Assembly: GCF_013314975.1 (NCBI RefSeq)
Contig: NZ_JABTYH010000002.1
Location: 124,001 to 188,000, forward strand
Reading direction: 5' to 3'
DNA length: 64,000 nt
Source of the DNA: Pseudarthrobacter oxydans
GTDB lineage: Bacteria > Actinomycetota > Actinomycetes > Actinomycetales > Micrococcaceae
In this document: one piece after another, positions 42,167 to 51,319 of the stretch
Layout: each line of letters starts with the position of its first letter
How positions within the stretch are numbered: position 1 is the stretch's first letter
Notes under the pieces: generated by a model
Databases searched by the model: none
What the model was told of the DNA's origin: nothing
The model's input: only the letters and a program-made list of their open reading frames with translations
Position numbers and translations under genes: made by a program

Positions 42167-43102
42167 CTACGTGAGGGTGGCCGGGTCCGTGTTCGCCCCG
42201 CACAGTATGACCGCCACCCGTTCGCCCACGCCCTGCGTGTAGGCGCCGGAGGCAAGCGCGGCATAGGCCGCGGCCGCGCCGTGTTCCACGACGATCCGGT
42301 AGCCGTCCCACAGCTTCGTCCGCGCTTCGATGATGTCGGCGTCGGACACCAGGACGCTTTCGACGCCGGCGCGGACCGCCACGGAGTATCCGATGTCGCC
42401 GATGCGGCGGGCCCCGAGGGAGTCTGCCGCGATTCCCGCCACTGGGACGTCCACCGGCTGTCCGGCCGCCAGCGCAGCGTTCAGCGTGGGAGCCGAGTCC
42501 GGCTCCACGGCCACCACCTTGGCCCTGCCCTCCACGGCCGCGGCGATTCCTGCCATCAAACCGCCTCCCCCCACTGCAACCAGCACGGTGTCCACCCCAC
42601 CCACCTGGTCAAGGAGTTCCAGTCCTACAGTTCCAGCGCCGGCGGCAATTTCGGGCTGGTCATAAGCGTGGCAATAGACGGCACCGGTTTCCCGGGCATG
42701 CCCGATGGCCGCCTGGTATGCATCCGCGTACTCGGCGCCGCCCTGCACCACGGTGGCTCCGATGGCTTTCAGCTTGCGGACTTTCACGGCCGGGGCGGCA
42801 GCGGGCACAAACACCGTTGCGGGGACGCCGAGCTGTGCAGCCGCATAGGCATTGGCCAGGCCGGCGTTTCCTCCGGAGGCAACCACGACGCCGACCTCCG
42901 GTTTCAGCTCACCGCGTTCCTTGGCGGCGAAAATGCGGTTGAGGGCGCCGCGGGCCTTGAAGGTTCCCGTGTGCTGCATGAATTCGCATTTGAACCACAC
43001 CGGGCCGGGAAAATCTCCCGGGTCGCCTTCCAGGACGGGCGTCAGCCGGGTGAGGCCGGCGGTCCTTCGTGCTGCCCGTTCCACGTCGGCGCGGGTGATC
43101 AC
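42167..43102 (-). CDS. PLP-dependent threonine/serine dehydratase
   Basis: The 311-residue fold-type II enzyme should deaminate L-threonine or L-serine to the 2-oxo acid, or racemise serine. The PLP lysine is Lys49 in HTGTFKARGA, the phosphate loop is AVGGGGLM, and the cofactor-ring contact SGGNAGLA is present. It lacks the C-terminal ACT domain of biosynthetic IlvA, as in catabolic TdcB-like or serine racemase-like members. GTG at 43102 is placed just after the stop of the small gene upstream, suggesting an operon of two. The exact substrate is open. Confidence 0.88.
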   Translation of the reverse strand: MITRADVERAARRTAGLTRLTPVLEGDPGDFPGPVWFKCEFMQHTGTFKARGALNRIFAAKERGELKPEVGVVVASGGNAGLANAYAAAQLGVPATVFVPAAAPAVKVRKLKAIGATVVQGGAEYADAYQAAIGHARETGAVYCHAYDQPEIAAGAGTVGLELLDQVGGVDTVLVAVGGGGLMAGIAAAVEGRAKVVAVEPDSAPTLNAALAAGQPVDVPVAGIAADSLGARRIGDIGYSVAVRAGVESVLVSDADIIEARTKLWDGYRIVVEHGAAAAYAALASGAYTQGVGERVAVILCGANTDPATLT

Positions 43103-43109
43103 TGGCGCG

Positions 43110-43370
43110 TCAGACCTCGTCGTCCCAGGTTCCCGGTTCCTGCAGGGCGTCCTCGGGTTTGTCCTTCTGGGAAGGGTCGCCGCTGCCGGAGTAGGACGCC
43201 GGGACGGTCCCGGCGGCGTGGCCCTGCTGCTCCTCGCGGATGTTGCCGGCACCCGGCAGTTCCGGGTGCTGGCCGCTCTGCGGGGCCTGCTTGGGTTCCT
43301 TGGCTTCGTCCGGATCACCCGGCCCCCGAAGGTCTGCGGCGTTCTGCGGCTCGTCATTGCTAGCAGTCAT
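43110..43370 (-). CDS. Small hydrophilic hypothetical protein
   Basis: The 86-residue protein is rich in Glu, Asp, Gln, Pro and Gly and looks disordered; it has no hydrophobic segment or known domain. It is supported by a good ribosome binding site (AGGCAGGA, 3 bases before the ATG) and by ending 7 bases before the dehydratase start. Function unknown. Confidence 0.65.
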   Translation of the reverse strand: MTASNDEPQNAADLRGPGDPDEAKEPKQAPQSGQHPELPGAGNIREEQQGHAAGTVPASYSGSGDPSQKDKPEDALQEPGTWDDEV

Positions 43371-43608
43371 GGTCCTGCCTTTCGCTCGGGAACTGCGACG
43401 TTCGGCCGGGGTTTATTCCCGCACCGCCCTCCAGCCTACGGGCTGGCGCTCCCCTGGAGCAGGAAGTGCCTGTACTGGGTTTTCCTGCACCCAGGTTCTG
43501 TGAAACGCCCGCCTGATCCTGTGAAATGGGCGGTGAACCTGTGAATTGGGACTCAGCCGGGACTTCCACGGCACACCCTGCGTTAACTCCATGGCGGAAG
43601 GAGGCCAC

Positions 43609-44214
43609 TTGCTTATAGTCCTGACCGGAATCGACGGTTCCGGGAAGTCCACGGCCGCCCAGGCCCTGGTGTCCTCAGTCCGTGCTGGCGGCGGCACGGC
43701 CGTGCTGTTGAACAACCACGCGGGCAGGCGCAGCATGTCGGTTCTGGGCGCCAGGCTGGGCATCCGGCTGCCGCCCCGCGTTGCCGATGCCCTGGAGACC
43801 ACGTTCCGGGTGTGGAACGTGCTGGTGAACCATCTGCGGGCCAGCCGGGTTGACGGCCTGGTGGTGATGGACAGGCACCTCTACTGCCAGTTGGCCCTGC
43901 GCGCCACGAAGGGCCTGCCTCGCGGCCGCCTGCTTCCGTGGCTGCTCGGTGCACTCCCTGCCCCTGACGCCGTGGTGCATCTTGACGTGGACCCGGCCGT
44001 TGCGCACCGGCGCATCGCCGCCCGCGGCACTGATGCCGAGACGCTGGAGGACCTGGCTGCTTTCGCCCGCGCCTACCGCGAACTGCCCGAGTACGGAACC
44101 TTCGAAAAGGTGGACGCCTCCGTCCCTGGTCCGGAGTTGGCGCGCCGCCTGGCCGCAGTGGTGCACGGACTGGGACGGGCCCCTGCGGAGGGACGCCACC
44201 CGGCCTCCACTTGA
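43609..44214 (+). CDS. Thymidylate kinase-like P-loop protein
   Basis: The 201-residue protein resembles dTMP kinases: Walker A GIDGSGKST (about residues 7-15), the DRH motif in VVMDRHLYCQLA, and LDVDPAVAHRRIAARG lid region. True Tmk has DRY/F and is usually about 210 residues, so this may be a paralogue acting on another nucleotide or nucleoside. TTG at 43609 follows AAGGAGG; an in-frame ATG at 43591 overlaps that motif and is less likely. It is monocistronic with a good terminator. Confidence 0.8.
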   Translation: MLIVLTGIDGSGKSTAAQALVSSVRAGGGTAVLLNNHAGRRSMSVLGARLGIRLPPRVADALETTFRVWNVLVNHLRASRVDGLVVMDRHLYCQLALRATKGLPRGRLLPWLLGALPAPDAVVHLDVDPAVAHRRIAARGTDAETLEDLAAFARAYRELPEYGTFEKVDASVPGPELARRLAAVVHGLGRAPAEGRHPAST

Positions 44215-44234
44215 GCGGATGCACGCTGTAATAC

Positions 44235-44272
44235 AGGAAGGCGGGCGGACCCAAGGTCCACCCGCCTTCCTG
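44235..44272. terminator. Bidirectional hairpin terminator
   Basis: CAGGAAGGCGGGCGGACC (44235-44252) and GGTCCACCCGCCTTCCTG (44255-44272) form an 18-bp stem with one mismatch, between convergent genes. Confidence 0.85.
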
Positions 44273-44285
44273 AAACGTGCATTTA

Positions 44286-45134
44286 CTAACTCGAGGCAGT
44301 CGGCGAAGGCGTGGCCATTTCGCTTTCCTCCGCCTCGCTTTCCGTCACGGACGGCGAGGCCGACCCGCTCGGTGACGACGTGCTCGTGGAACCGGACGTG
44401 CTCGTGGACGTAGGGCTGGAAGTGGCGCTGCCGCCGTCGGCCTTCTCCAGCACCTCGTTGATAAGGTCCTCAAGTTCCTTCTGGTCCGGATCTCCCAGGT
44501 TGGCGCCGCTCTTGGTGGCTACCACCAGCAGCCGGCCTTCCGCAGCGGAGACCTGCATCAGCTTCTGCTGGTTCTCGCCGCTGCGCGAGCTGAGGGTGGC
44601 GAAGGTCTTTTCAGCGTCAGTGTCCGCCTGGACCTCCTCACTGGTCACCTCGTAGGTCTGGCCCAGCGCCTGGACCGAGAAGTTGGCGCACTGGTCCATC
44701 TTGCCGCTGATCTCGTCCAGGACTTCGACGGCGTCCGGCCCCTCGCTGCCGGACTGGGCGGACAGCGTCCGCGGCTGGTCGCCCTCGGAGAGCGCGACGG
44801 CGATCTCGCCACTTTCCACGGTGTCCAGCAGTCCCGCCGTGGCGATGTCCTTGCAGTCTTCAGGATCGACGGTCGCGGTGCTCAGGAGCAGGTTGGCGAT
44901 ATTGCCGCCCTGGTCCACCTGTTCCTTGGAGTACAGCCTTAGCTCGTTACCGTCGTCGTCCGTCATGCCGGAGATCAGCTCGCGGAGCTCATCTTCGCTG
45001 TACACCTTCGCCTCAGCCGTTGGTGAGGGTGTTTCCGAGGCCGACGGGCTCGCAGCTCCTCCGCCGCCGCCCGTGCAGCCCGCAAGGGCCATCAGTGCTG
45101 CCGTCATCAATCCAAGCGCAGGTGCTTTTCGCAT
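44286..45134 (-). CDS. Putative lipoprotein with Ser/Thr-rich tail
   Basis: The 282-residue product has a lipoprotein signal with lipobox LAGC (Cys20). A Ser/Pro-rich spacer is followed by a folded middle (about 50-230) that holds two cysteines (VDPEDCKD and MDQCANF), then a long C-terminal Ser/Thr/Pro/Gly run ending in an acidic segment. No catalytic motif is seen; DUF5642 or sensor-type lipoproteins have a similar look, but I cannot assign a family. The ATG at 45134 follows AAGGGG. Confidence 0.78.
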   Translation of the reverse strand: MRKAPALGLMTAALMALAGCTGGGGGAASPSASETPSPTAEAKVYSEDELRELISGMTDDDGNELRLYSKEQVDQGGNIANLLLSTATVDPEDCKDIATAGLLDTVESGEIAVALSEGDQPRTLSAQSGSEGPDAVEVLDEISGKMDQCANFSVQALGQTYEVTSEEVQADTDAEKTFATLSSRSGENQQKLMQVSAAEGRLLVVATKSGANLGDPDQKELEDLINEVLEKADGGSATSSPTSTSTSGSTSTSSPSGSASPSVTESEAEESEMATPSPTASS

Positions 45135-45420
45135 TGGTACAACCCCTTTGAAGATAGGAAGCATGCTTAGTGTTTATCAGCTTAAGGGGTTGGGCCGCCG
45201 CCGGACATAACGGGGCTGTAACTTTCAGGGGCTCTCCCCTTCACACCACAACGCCGGGATCAGGCACCCGGCCGGTCCGCCTCCGTTGGACCCGGATGCC
45301 GTCAGGCCACGCTTGCCAGCGGCCTGTGGCCTGTGGCCCAGGGTCCGGGATATTGCCCGGGCTGCGGCCGCCTGGGCCCTGGGAGGCCCTCCGGGGCCCT
45401 TGCTGTGGAATAATCCGAGG

Positions 45421-45441
45421 AGTGGTCCTTACCGGACCGCT
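45421..45441. promoter_or_regulatory. Palindromic site before the HutC-type regulator gene
   Basis: AGTGGTCC-TTACC-GGACCGCT is an imperfect 21-bp palindrome (7 of 8 arm positions match) ending 21 bases before the TTG start. DasR/NagR sites have a similar TGGTC and GACCA core. Autoregulation by the encoded GntR protein is inferred. Confidence 0.6.
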
Positions 45442-45462
45442 CCAGTATAAGGAGGGGCCGCA

Positions 45463-46215
45463 TTGTCCGTCACACCAAGGAGCACCGCCGAGGCGGCGGG
45501 CACGGCCATCCACAACTCCCAGATCCCCAAGCACGAGCAGCTGCGGACGATCATCCTCAAGCTGGCCAGGGAAGAACTGGAACCCGGTGCCAGGCTTCCC
45601 AGCGAGCGGACCCTCATGGACTCCTACGGCGTCAGCCGGATCACGGTGCGTGCCGCTATTGGACGCCTGGTCAACGAGGGGCACCTGGTCCGGGTTCCGG
45701 CCAAAGGCACGTTCGTGGCGGATTCCCCCGTGCAGTCCACGCTGCACCTCGCCTCTTTCACCCAGGAAATGGAGGCGATGGGCCACGTCCCCAGCACAGT
45801 GGTGCTGGTGGCGGAAGCCGCCGCCGTTCCGGAGGACACCGCGGAAGCTCTCAGCCTGGCGCCCGGCTCCGAGGCCATCCACCTGCGGCGGCTCCGGCTG
45901 GCGGACGGGCGGCCGGTCAGCGTCGATGACGCCTGGTACAACCCGGAGCACGCCCCGGGCCTCCTGGACATCGACCTGACGGGCTCGGTCTACAAAGCGC
46001 TGGCGGCGCAGTTTGGCCACCAGATTGACCGGGCCCGGCAAAGCGTCCGGTCCGAGGGCGCCCCTGCCGATGTAGGGGCGCTCCTCGGAACCGGAACGGG
46101 TGCACCGGTGCTGGCTTTCGACCGGGTGTCCTACTCAGGTCCCCTGGCCATTGAGCACTCACGCTCCTGGTACCGCTCGGACCGCTATTCGCTGACCATG
46201 GAAGTGCGGCTTTAG
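45463..46215 (+). CDS. HutC-type GntR regulator (NagR/DasR-like)
   Basis: The 250-residue regulator has an N-terminal GntR winged helix (about residues 22-90: LPSERTLMDSYGVSRITVRAAI in part) and a C-terminal UTRA ligand domain with LRRLRLADGRPVS and FDRVSYSGPLAIEHSRSWYR. DasR and NagR of this subfamily bind amino-sugar phosphates. It is next to GlcNAc PTS and nag genes, which supports that role. TTG at 45463 is preceded by a perfect AAGGAGG. Its likely targets are the sites at 45421 and 47094. Confidence 0.88.
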   Translation: MSVTPRSTAEAAGTAIHNSQIPKHEQLRTIILKLAREELEPGARLPSERTLMDSYGVSRITVRAAIGRLVNEGHLVRVPAKGTFVADSPVQSTLHLASFTQEMEAMGHVPSTVVLVAEAAAVPEDTAEALSLAPGSEAIHLRRLRLADGRPVSVDDAWYNPEHAPGLLDIDLTGSVYKALAAQFGHQIDRARQSVRSEGAPADVGALLGTGTGAPVLAFDRVSYSGPLAIEHSRSWYRSDRYSLTMEVRL

Positions 46216-46248
46216 CAGTCCCGGTCAGCGCTGGAGTCCTGTGAAACT

Positions 46249-46707
46249 TTAGCCCAGCGAAAACAGGGCGGCGCCGGCAGTCACTGCACCGGTTGCCATG
46301 GGCGTTGCCGTGTCCGGCTTGGTGTCGAGCACGACGACGGGACTCACCATTGAGTAGCCGGCAGCCAGGGCGGCGGTGGGGTCCACGTGCATCACGGGCT
46401 CACCGGCGCCGACGGTGTCACCCTGGGCAATCAGCAGCTTGAAGCCTTCGCCTTTGAGCTTGACCGTGTCGATGCCAACGTGGGTGAGCACTCCCCGCCC
46501 GGCCGGCTCCACCACAACAAAGGCGTGCGGCAGGAGCTTGACCACTTTTCCGGCGACGGGGGACACGACGTCGAACACCTCGCCCGCTGGCGGCTCAACC
46601 GCCGCGCCCGAACCCACCATTTGGCCTGCGAAGACAGGGTCCGGGACGTCGGATAGAGGAACCACGGCGCCGCTGATGGGCGCATGGACAACCAGCGTTT
46701 CCGGCAT
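46249..46707 (-). CDS. crr: PTS sugar transporter subunit IIA
   Basis: The 152-residue EIIA of the glucose/GlcNAc family accepts phosphate from HPr on His76 (GVLTHVGIDTV), assisted by His61. The fold motifs PISGAVVPLSDVPDPVFA and SPVAGKVV are present. Its ATG overlaps the stop of the IIB gene as TGATG, so the two are co-translated. Function in GlcNAc uptake with the divergent IIC is inferred from location; in actinobacteria one IIA may serve several sugars. Confidence 0.93.
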   Translation of the reverse strand: MPETLVVHAPISGAVVPLSDVPDPVFAGQMVGSGAAVEPPAGEVFDVVSPVAGKVVKLLPHAFVVVEPAGRGVLTHVGIDTVKLKGEGFKLLIAQGDTVGAGEPVMHVDPTAALAAGYSMVSPVVVLDTKPDTATPMATGAVTAGAALFSLG

Positions 46708-46937
46708 CAGAGCAGGTCCTCGATGTCTTCGGCCAGGTTGTCCGCCTCCGGCCCCACAATGACCTGGACTGCCGTGCCGGCTGCAAGGACGCCGTGGGCT
46801 CCGGCGGCTTTCAGGGTTGCTTCGTTGACCAGCGACCCATCCTTGACCTCGGTGCGGAGACGCGTGATGCAGGCCTCGACCTCCACGATGTTGGCGGCTC
46901 CGCCCAGGCCCTCAATGATTTTTTCTGCTTTGGACAT
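46707..46937 (-). CDS. nagF: PTS sugar transporter subunit IIB
   Basis: The 76-residue EIIB domain protein carries the phosphorylated cysteine Cys23 in EACITRLRTEV. It passes phosphate from IIA to the sugar bound by IIC. In most bacteria this domain is fused to IIC; here it is separate, as in Streptomyces NagF. The ATG at 46937 follows AAAGGGC. The symbol is by analogy to Streptomyces. Confidence 0.92.
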   Translation of the reverse strand: MSKAEKIIEGLGGAANIVEVEACITRLRTEVKDGSLVNEATLKAAGAHGVLAAGTAVQVIVGPEADNLAEDIEDLL

Positions 46938-47060
46938 GGCTGCCCTTTCTGACGGTGCCCCGGGGAGCACTGCTTCAGCACCAGGACCGGCGGCCCGGGT
47001 GCGACCAATTATGTGCCCGTTCATCGGAACTGTCAGCGCCAGCGTGGAAGATCTCCTCCC

Positions 47061-47107
47061 TTGACAGGCACTCGTGGGATGAATCACACTGAACTGGTCA
47101 TAACCAG
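47061..47107. promoter_or_regulatory. NagR/DasR-like operator in the divergent PTS promoter region
   Basis: CTGGTCATAACCAG (47094-47107) is a near-perfect palindrome close to the DasR consensus ACTGGTCTAGACCAGT. It lies 60 bases before the IIC gene and 156 before the IIB gene. TTGACA at 47061-47066 is a possible -35 for rightward transcription, but no clear -10 follows. Confidence 0.7.
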
Positions 47108-47167
47108 ACAGTACCGGCTGGAACCGTTTCTCCACAAGCCCCCACCCGATCCCGCAGAGGTGTAACT

Positions 47168-48418
47168 ATGTCAACATCCGAGACCGCCGCCCTGGCTCCC
47201 GAGAAGAAGCCGAACAGGGCCTTCGCCACCCTTCAGCGACTGGGCCGCTGCCTGATGCTGCCCATAGCCGTCCTCCCGGCAGCCGGCATCCTGCTGCGCA
47301 TCGGGCAGGCCGACCTGCTGGGCGCCATCCCCGGCTTTGAAGGCGGCGCCGCCGTCATCTCCGCCGCAGGCAATGCCGTGTTCACCTGGCTGCCGCTCAT
47401 TTTCGCCGTCGGCATCGCCATCGGCTGGGCCAAGAAGGCCGACGGTTCCACCGCACTGGCGGCAGTGGTGGGGTACATGGTGATCGACGGCGTCTTCAAG
47501 GCCATGTCCCCGCTGGTCCTGGCCGGGCAGGTCGACCCTGCCGGCAAGCCCGCCATGATCAACTACGGAGTCCTGGCTGGCATTGTGGTGGGCCTGCTGT
47601 CCGCCGTGCTCTGGCAGCGGTTCTATCGCACCAAGCTGCCGGACTTCCTGGGCTTCTTCAGCGGCCGCCGCCTGGTGCCCATCCTGACGTCCGTCACCAG
47701 CCTGGCAGCCGGCGTCGTCCTTGCCCTGTTCTACCCGCTCTTCAACGCCGGCCTCTCGGCAGTAGGTGAAGCCGTAGCCGGCAACGCCGTGGCCGGTGGC
47801 GGCGTCTACGGTTTCGCCAACCGCATGCTCATCCCGGCCGGCCTGCACCACATCCTCAACTCCGCCGTCTGGTTCCTCATCGGCGACTACACTGACGCCT
47901 CCGGGCAGCTGGTCCGCGGCGACCTCAACCGCTTCTTCGCCGGCGACCCCAGCGCAGGCATCTTCATGACCGGATTCTTCCCCATCATGATGTTCGGCCT
48001 GCCGGCGGCAGCCCTTGCCATCTGGCGCCACGCCAAGCCTTCGCAGAAGAAGATCGTGGGCGGCATCATGCTCTCCACCGCCCTCACCGCGTTCTTCACC
48101 GGCATCACCGAACCGCTTGAGTACTCCTTCATGTTCGTCGCCTTCCCGCTCTACATCGTCCACGCAGTCCTCACCGGGACCTCCATGGCCCTGGTCAATG
48201 CACTGGACATCCACCACGGCTTCACGTTCTCCGCCGGGCTGATCGACTTCGTCCTCAACTTCGGCAAGTCGGAGAACGGCTGGCTGCTCATCCCCATCGG
48301 ACTGGGCTACGCCGTGATCTACTACTTCCTCTTCTCCATCGTCATCAAACGCTGGAACCTGCGGACGCCCGGCCGTGAAGACGACGAAGTCACTGTGGAG
48401 ACAGACGCCGCCAAGTAG
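47168..48418 (+). CDS. nagE: PTS N-acetylglucosamine transporter subunit IIC
   Basis: The 416-residue membrane protein is the sugar-translocating EIIC of the glucose/GlcNAc family, with about ten helices. The substrate-binding segment [15 protein letters not shown] and the motifs [31 protein letters not shown] and [18 protein letters not shown] are visible. It has no fused IIB or IIA domain; those are encoded divergently. Followed by nagB and nagA, so GlcNAc is the probable sugar. The ATG at 47168 has AGAGGTGTAACT upstream. Confidence 0.93.
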   Translation: MSTSETAALAPEKKPNRAFATLQRLGRCLMLPIAVLPAAGILLRIGQADLLGAIPGFEGGAAVISAAGNAVFTWLPLIFAVGIAIGWAKKADGSTALAAVVGYMVIDGVFKAMSPLVLAGQVDPAGKPAMINYGVLAGIVVGLLSAVLWQRFYRTKLPDFLGFFSGRRLVPILTSVTSLAAGVVLALFYPLFNAGLSAVGEAVAGNAVAGGGVYGFANRMLIPAGLHHILNSAVWFLIGDYTDASGQLVRGDLNRFFAGDPSAGIFMTGFFPIMMFGLPAAALAIWRHAKPSQKKIVGGIMLSTALTAFFTGITEPLEYSFMFVAFPLYIVHAVLTGTSMALVNALDIHHGFTFSAGLIDFVLNFGKSENGWLLIPIGLGYAVIYYFLFSIVIKRWNLRTPGREDDEVTVETDAAK

Positions 48419-48510
48419 CGGCGTTTCCCTCCCCGCCCACGCCACCGCGGCCGCCGCCGCACGAGCAACAGCACCAACCACCAAACAGCAACCGAAAGCA
48501 GCTTCACCGC

Positions 48511-49290
48511 ATGGAAATCATCATCCTTCCCACCCCTGCCGACGTGGCCCGCACGGCCGCGGACGCCATCGAGGAGCAGGTCCGCCGCGGCCCGTCCGTC
48601 CTGGGACTGGCCACCGGGTCAACCCCGCTGGGCACCTACCAGGAGCTCATCGAACGGCACCGGACCGGCGGCCTGAGCTTCGCCCAGGCGCAGGCTTTTC
48701 TTCTCGACGAGTATGTGGGCCTGCCGAGTGCTCACCCGCAGTCCTACCACTCGGTGATCCGGGACGAGTTCACGGCCAGCGTGGATTTCGCTGCGGACGC
48801 GGTGCATGGCCTGGACGGCATGGCTGAGGACCCGCAGGCCGAGGCGGAGCAGTACGAGGCGAGGATTGCAGCTGCGGGAGGGGTGGATCTCCAGATCCTG
48901 GGCATCGGCACGGACGGGCATGTGGGTTTCAACGAGCCCATGTCCTCGCTCGGCTCACGCACCCGGATCAAGACCCTCACACGCCAGACGCGGCAGGACA
49001 ACGCACGCTTTTTCGACCACGCGGACGACGTCCCGGACCACGTACTGACCCAGGGTCTTGGCACCATCCGGGAGGCCCGGCACCTGCTGCTGCTCGCCAT
49101 GGGCGAGGCGAAGGCGGAAGCCATTGCCGCCGCCGTCGAGGGCCCGGTTGCCGCCATCTGCCCGGCGTCCGCGCTTCAGCTGCATCCGCACGTCTCCGTC
49201 CTGGTGGACCAGGCCGCGGCCTCACGGCTGGCCCACCGGGACTACTACACGGACACGTTCGGGCGGAAGCCGGCGTGGCAGGGACTCTGA
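48511..49290 (+). CDS. nagB: Glucosamine-6-phosphate deaminase
   Basis: The 259-residue enzyme converts glucosamine-6-P to fructose-6-P and ammonia, the last step of both GlcNAc and sialic acid breakdown. Catalytic motifs are FLLDEYVGL (the Asp is the base), [13 protein letters not shown] (with the Asp-His pair) and [11 protein letters not shown]. Its length is usual for actinobacteria. It overlaps the CutC-like gene by 16 bases. It is the intact counterpart of the nagB fragment next to nanR. Confidence 0.96.
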   Translation: MEIIILPTPADVARTAADAIEEQVRRGPSVLGLATGSTPLGTYQELIERHRTGGLSFAQAQAFLLDEYVGLPSAHPQSYHSVIRDEFTASVDFAADAVHGLDGMAEDPQAEAEQYEARIAAAGGVDLQILGIGTDGHVGFNEPMSSLGSRTRIKTLTRQTRQDNARFFDHADDVPDHVLTQGLGTIREARHLLLLAMGEAKAEAIAAAVEGPVAAICPASALQLHPHVSVLVDQAAASRLAHRDYYTDTFGRKPAWQGL

Positions 49291-50066
49291 GCAGGGGCCA
49301 GGGCGCGCCGGCTGCTGCTGTCAGCCCGCCCCAGCTGGAGCTTGCCGTGGAAAACGCCGACGGCGTGCGGCTGGCTGCCGCCGTCGGCGCGGCCCGGGTG
49401 GAGCTCTGCGCAGCCCTCGCCGAAACCGAGGGCATCACGCCAAGCATCGGGATAACGGAACAGGCCTGCCGTGTTGGGCTGCCCGTCCACGTCCTGGTGC
49501 GGCCGCGGCCGGGCGACTTCGCCTACTCCAGTGAAGAGCTCGACGTCATCGAGCGCGACGTGGCTGCTGCGCTGGCCGCGGGTGCCGCGGGCGTCGTGGT
49601 GGGTGTTCTCGCGCCCGACGGCGGGCCGGACGTTCCTGCCCTCCGCCGGATTGTTGCAGCGGCAGGCCGGTCCAACCCGGCTGCGGAAATCACGTTTCAC
49701 CGGGCGTTCGATGCTGCCCTTGCGGCCGGCGCCGACCCTGCTGACGCGCTGGCCCGGCTGGAGCAGGCAGGCGTGCACCGCGTCCTGACCAGCGGGGGCA
49801 GCCCGGACTGCGCCGCCGGCCTCAGTACCCTGGGCCGTTTGGTGGAGCTGGGACGAAAATACGCGCCCTCCGTCCAGATCATGGCCGGCGGAGGAGTGAC
49901 GCTTGAGCTGGTACCGTCGCTGCTCGGCATCGGCGTCCACGCCGTGCACACCTCGGCCCGGCAGCGATCGAACGGCCATTCCGGTGCTGGCCGGGCCCCG
50001 GCTGCCGATCCTGCCCTGGCAGCCCAACTGGCGGGAGCACTCACAACCGGAGGCCTGAAACCATGA
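49275..50066 (+). CDS. CutC-family TIM-barrel protein
   Basis: The 263-residue protein matches the CutC family, with [25 protein letters not shown] at the start in pieces, [27 protein letters not shown] and MAGGGV. The family was named for copper homeostasis in E. coli, but its biochemical role is unsettled. Here the gene is locked between nagB (16-base overlap) and nagA (ATGA overlap), so it is certain to be co-translated with amino-sugar catabolic genes. That suggests a role in the pathway or in clearing a by-product. The GTG at 49275 follows GGAAG. Confidence 0.85.
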   Translation: MAGTLSRGQGAPAAAVSPPQLELAVENADGVRLAAAVGAARVELCAALAETEGITPSIGITEQACRVGLPVHVLVRPRPGDFAYSSEELDVIERDVAAALAAGAAGVVVGVLAPDGGPDVPALRRIVAAAGRSNPAAEITFHRAFDAALAAGADPADALARLEQAGVHRVLTSGGSPDCAAGLSTLGRLVELGRKYAPSVQIMAGGGVTLELVPSLLGIGVHAVHTSARQRSNGHSGAGRAPAADPALAAQLAGALTTGGLKP

Positions 50067-51265
50067 GCGCTACTTTGATACTTCGCGGCCGCATCGTCAC
50101 CGGAAGCATGGACGTCCCCGATGGCGCGGTAGCGGTCGACGACGGCGTAATCACCTACGCTGGTCCGGCGTCGGACTTTCCCGGCGACCCCGGGCCCAAG
50201 GACCACGAGCCTGCGCGCATCATCCTGCCCGGGCTGGTGGACCTGCATTGCCATGGCGCGCTGGGTGCGGATTTCTCTGAGGGATCCGCCGAGGGCGCCC
50301 GGTCAGCGGCACAGTATCTGCACAGCCGCGGCACCACCACGCTGCTCGCAAGCCTCGTCACGGGGTCAGCGGAACACCTGGTCCGGAACCTCAAGGCACT
50401 GAAGACGCTGGCGGATGACGGGCTGATCGCTGGTTCCCATCTTGAAGGCCCGTTCCTCGCATCGGGACAGTGCGGCGCCCACGATCCCACGCTGCTGCTC
50501 GAACCCGACGCCGGGCTTGTGTCCGACCTGTTTGAGGCGGCCGGTTCCTCGCTGGTTTCCATGACGCTCGCAGCCGAGCTTCCGGGCGCTACGGCCCTGG
50601 TGGACATGCTCACTGCGCGCGGGGTCATTCCATCCTTGGGCCACACTGCCGCGGACCACGGCACCGCTGCTTCCCTCCTGGAGCAGGCTGCCGGAGGGCT
50701 GGCCGGGCCGGGGAACTCCACCGGAAGGATCCGCCCAACCGTCACGCACCTGTTCAACGCGATGCCCAGCCTGCACCACCGCGCTCCCGGTCCCGTAGCA
50801 GCCAGCCTCAGTGCAGCCCACGCCGGCAACGCCGTGGTGGAGCTGATTGCGGACGGCGTCCACCTTTCCCCGGAGACAGTCAAGATGGTGTTCGAGCTGG
50901 TGGGGGCGGAAAACATCGCCCTGGTCACGGACTCGATGGCCGCAACCGGCCTGCAGGACGGCCAGTACCGGCTGGGTACGCTGGCTGTCACGGTGGACAA
51001 GGGCGTCGCACGTGTGGACAGCACCGGCGCGATTGCCGGCGGCACCGCAACCCTCCTCGACGTCGTGCGGTCCGCGGTGGCGGCCGGGGTGCCCCTGCAG
51101 GGCGCAGTCCACGCGGCAACGGCCGTGCCTGCCTCCGTGCTGGGACTGTCCGCGCAAATTGGCGACCTCCGGGCCGGCATGCGCGCTGACGTCGCCGTTG
51201 TTGACGGGGACCTGAATCTGGCCGGAGTCCTGCGCCGGGGCGAGTGGGTCACGCCGCTGGAGTAG
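50063..51265 (+). CDS. nagA: N-acetylglucosamine-6-phosphate deacetylase
   Basis: The 400-residue amidohydrolase removes acetate from GlcNAc-6-P, giving GlcN-6-P for NagB. Metal and catalytic motifs are LVDLHCHG, HLEGPFL (Glu ligand), SLGHTAAD and THLFNAM (His ligands) and ALVTDSM (catalytic Asp). It overlaps the CutC-like gene by 4 bases and ends the operon IIC-nagB-cutC-nagA. It should also finish GlcNAc-6-P formed by nanE. Confidence 0.95.
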   Translation: MSATLILRGRIVTGSMDVPDGAVAVDDGVITYAGPASDFPGDPGPKDHEPARIILPGLVDLHCHGALGADFSEGSAEGARSAAQYLHSRGTTTLLASLVTGSAEHLVRNLKALKTLADDGLIAGSHLEGPFLASGQCGAHDPTLLLEPDAGLVSDLFEAAGSSLVSMTLAAELPGATALVDMLTARGVIPSLGHTAADHGTAASLLEQAAGGLAGPGNSTGRIRPTVTHLFNAMPSLHHRAPGPVAASLSAAHAGNAVVELIADGVHLSPETVKMVFELVGAENIALVTDSMAATGLQDGQYRLGTLAVTVDKGVARVDSTGAIAGGTATLLDVVRSAVAAGVPLQGAVHAATAVPASVLGLSAQIGDLRAGMRADVAVVDGDLNLAGVLRRGEWVTPLE

Positions 51266-51319
51266 TGCTGTTTGGCTGCCTCACCGTTGAATGTCAGACC
51301 CCACTGCCAGGATGGATTT

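Noticed and set aside
42158..42189. CGGACCCGG and CCGGGTCCG inverted repeat as a terminator
   Set aside because: Only 9 bp with a 14-base loop and it overlaps the end of the dehydratase gene; too weak to call.
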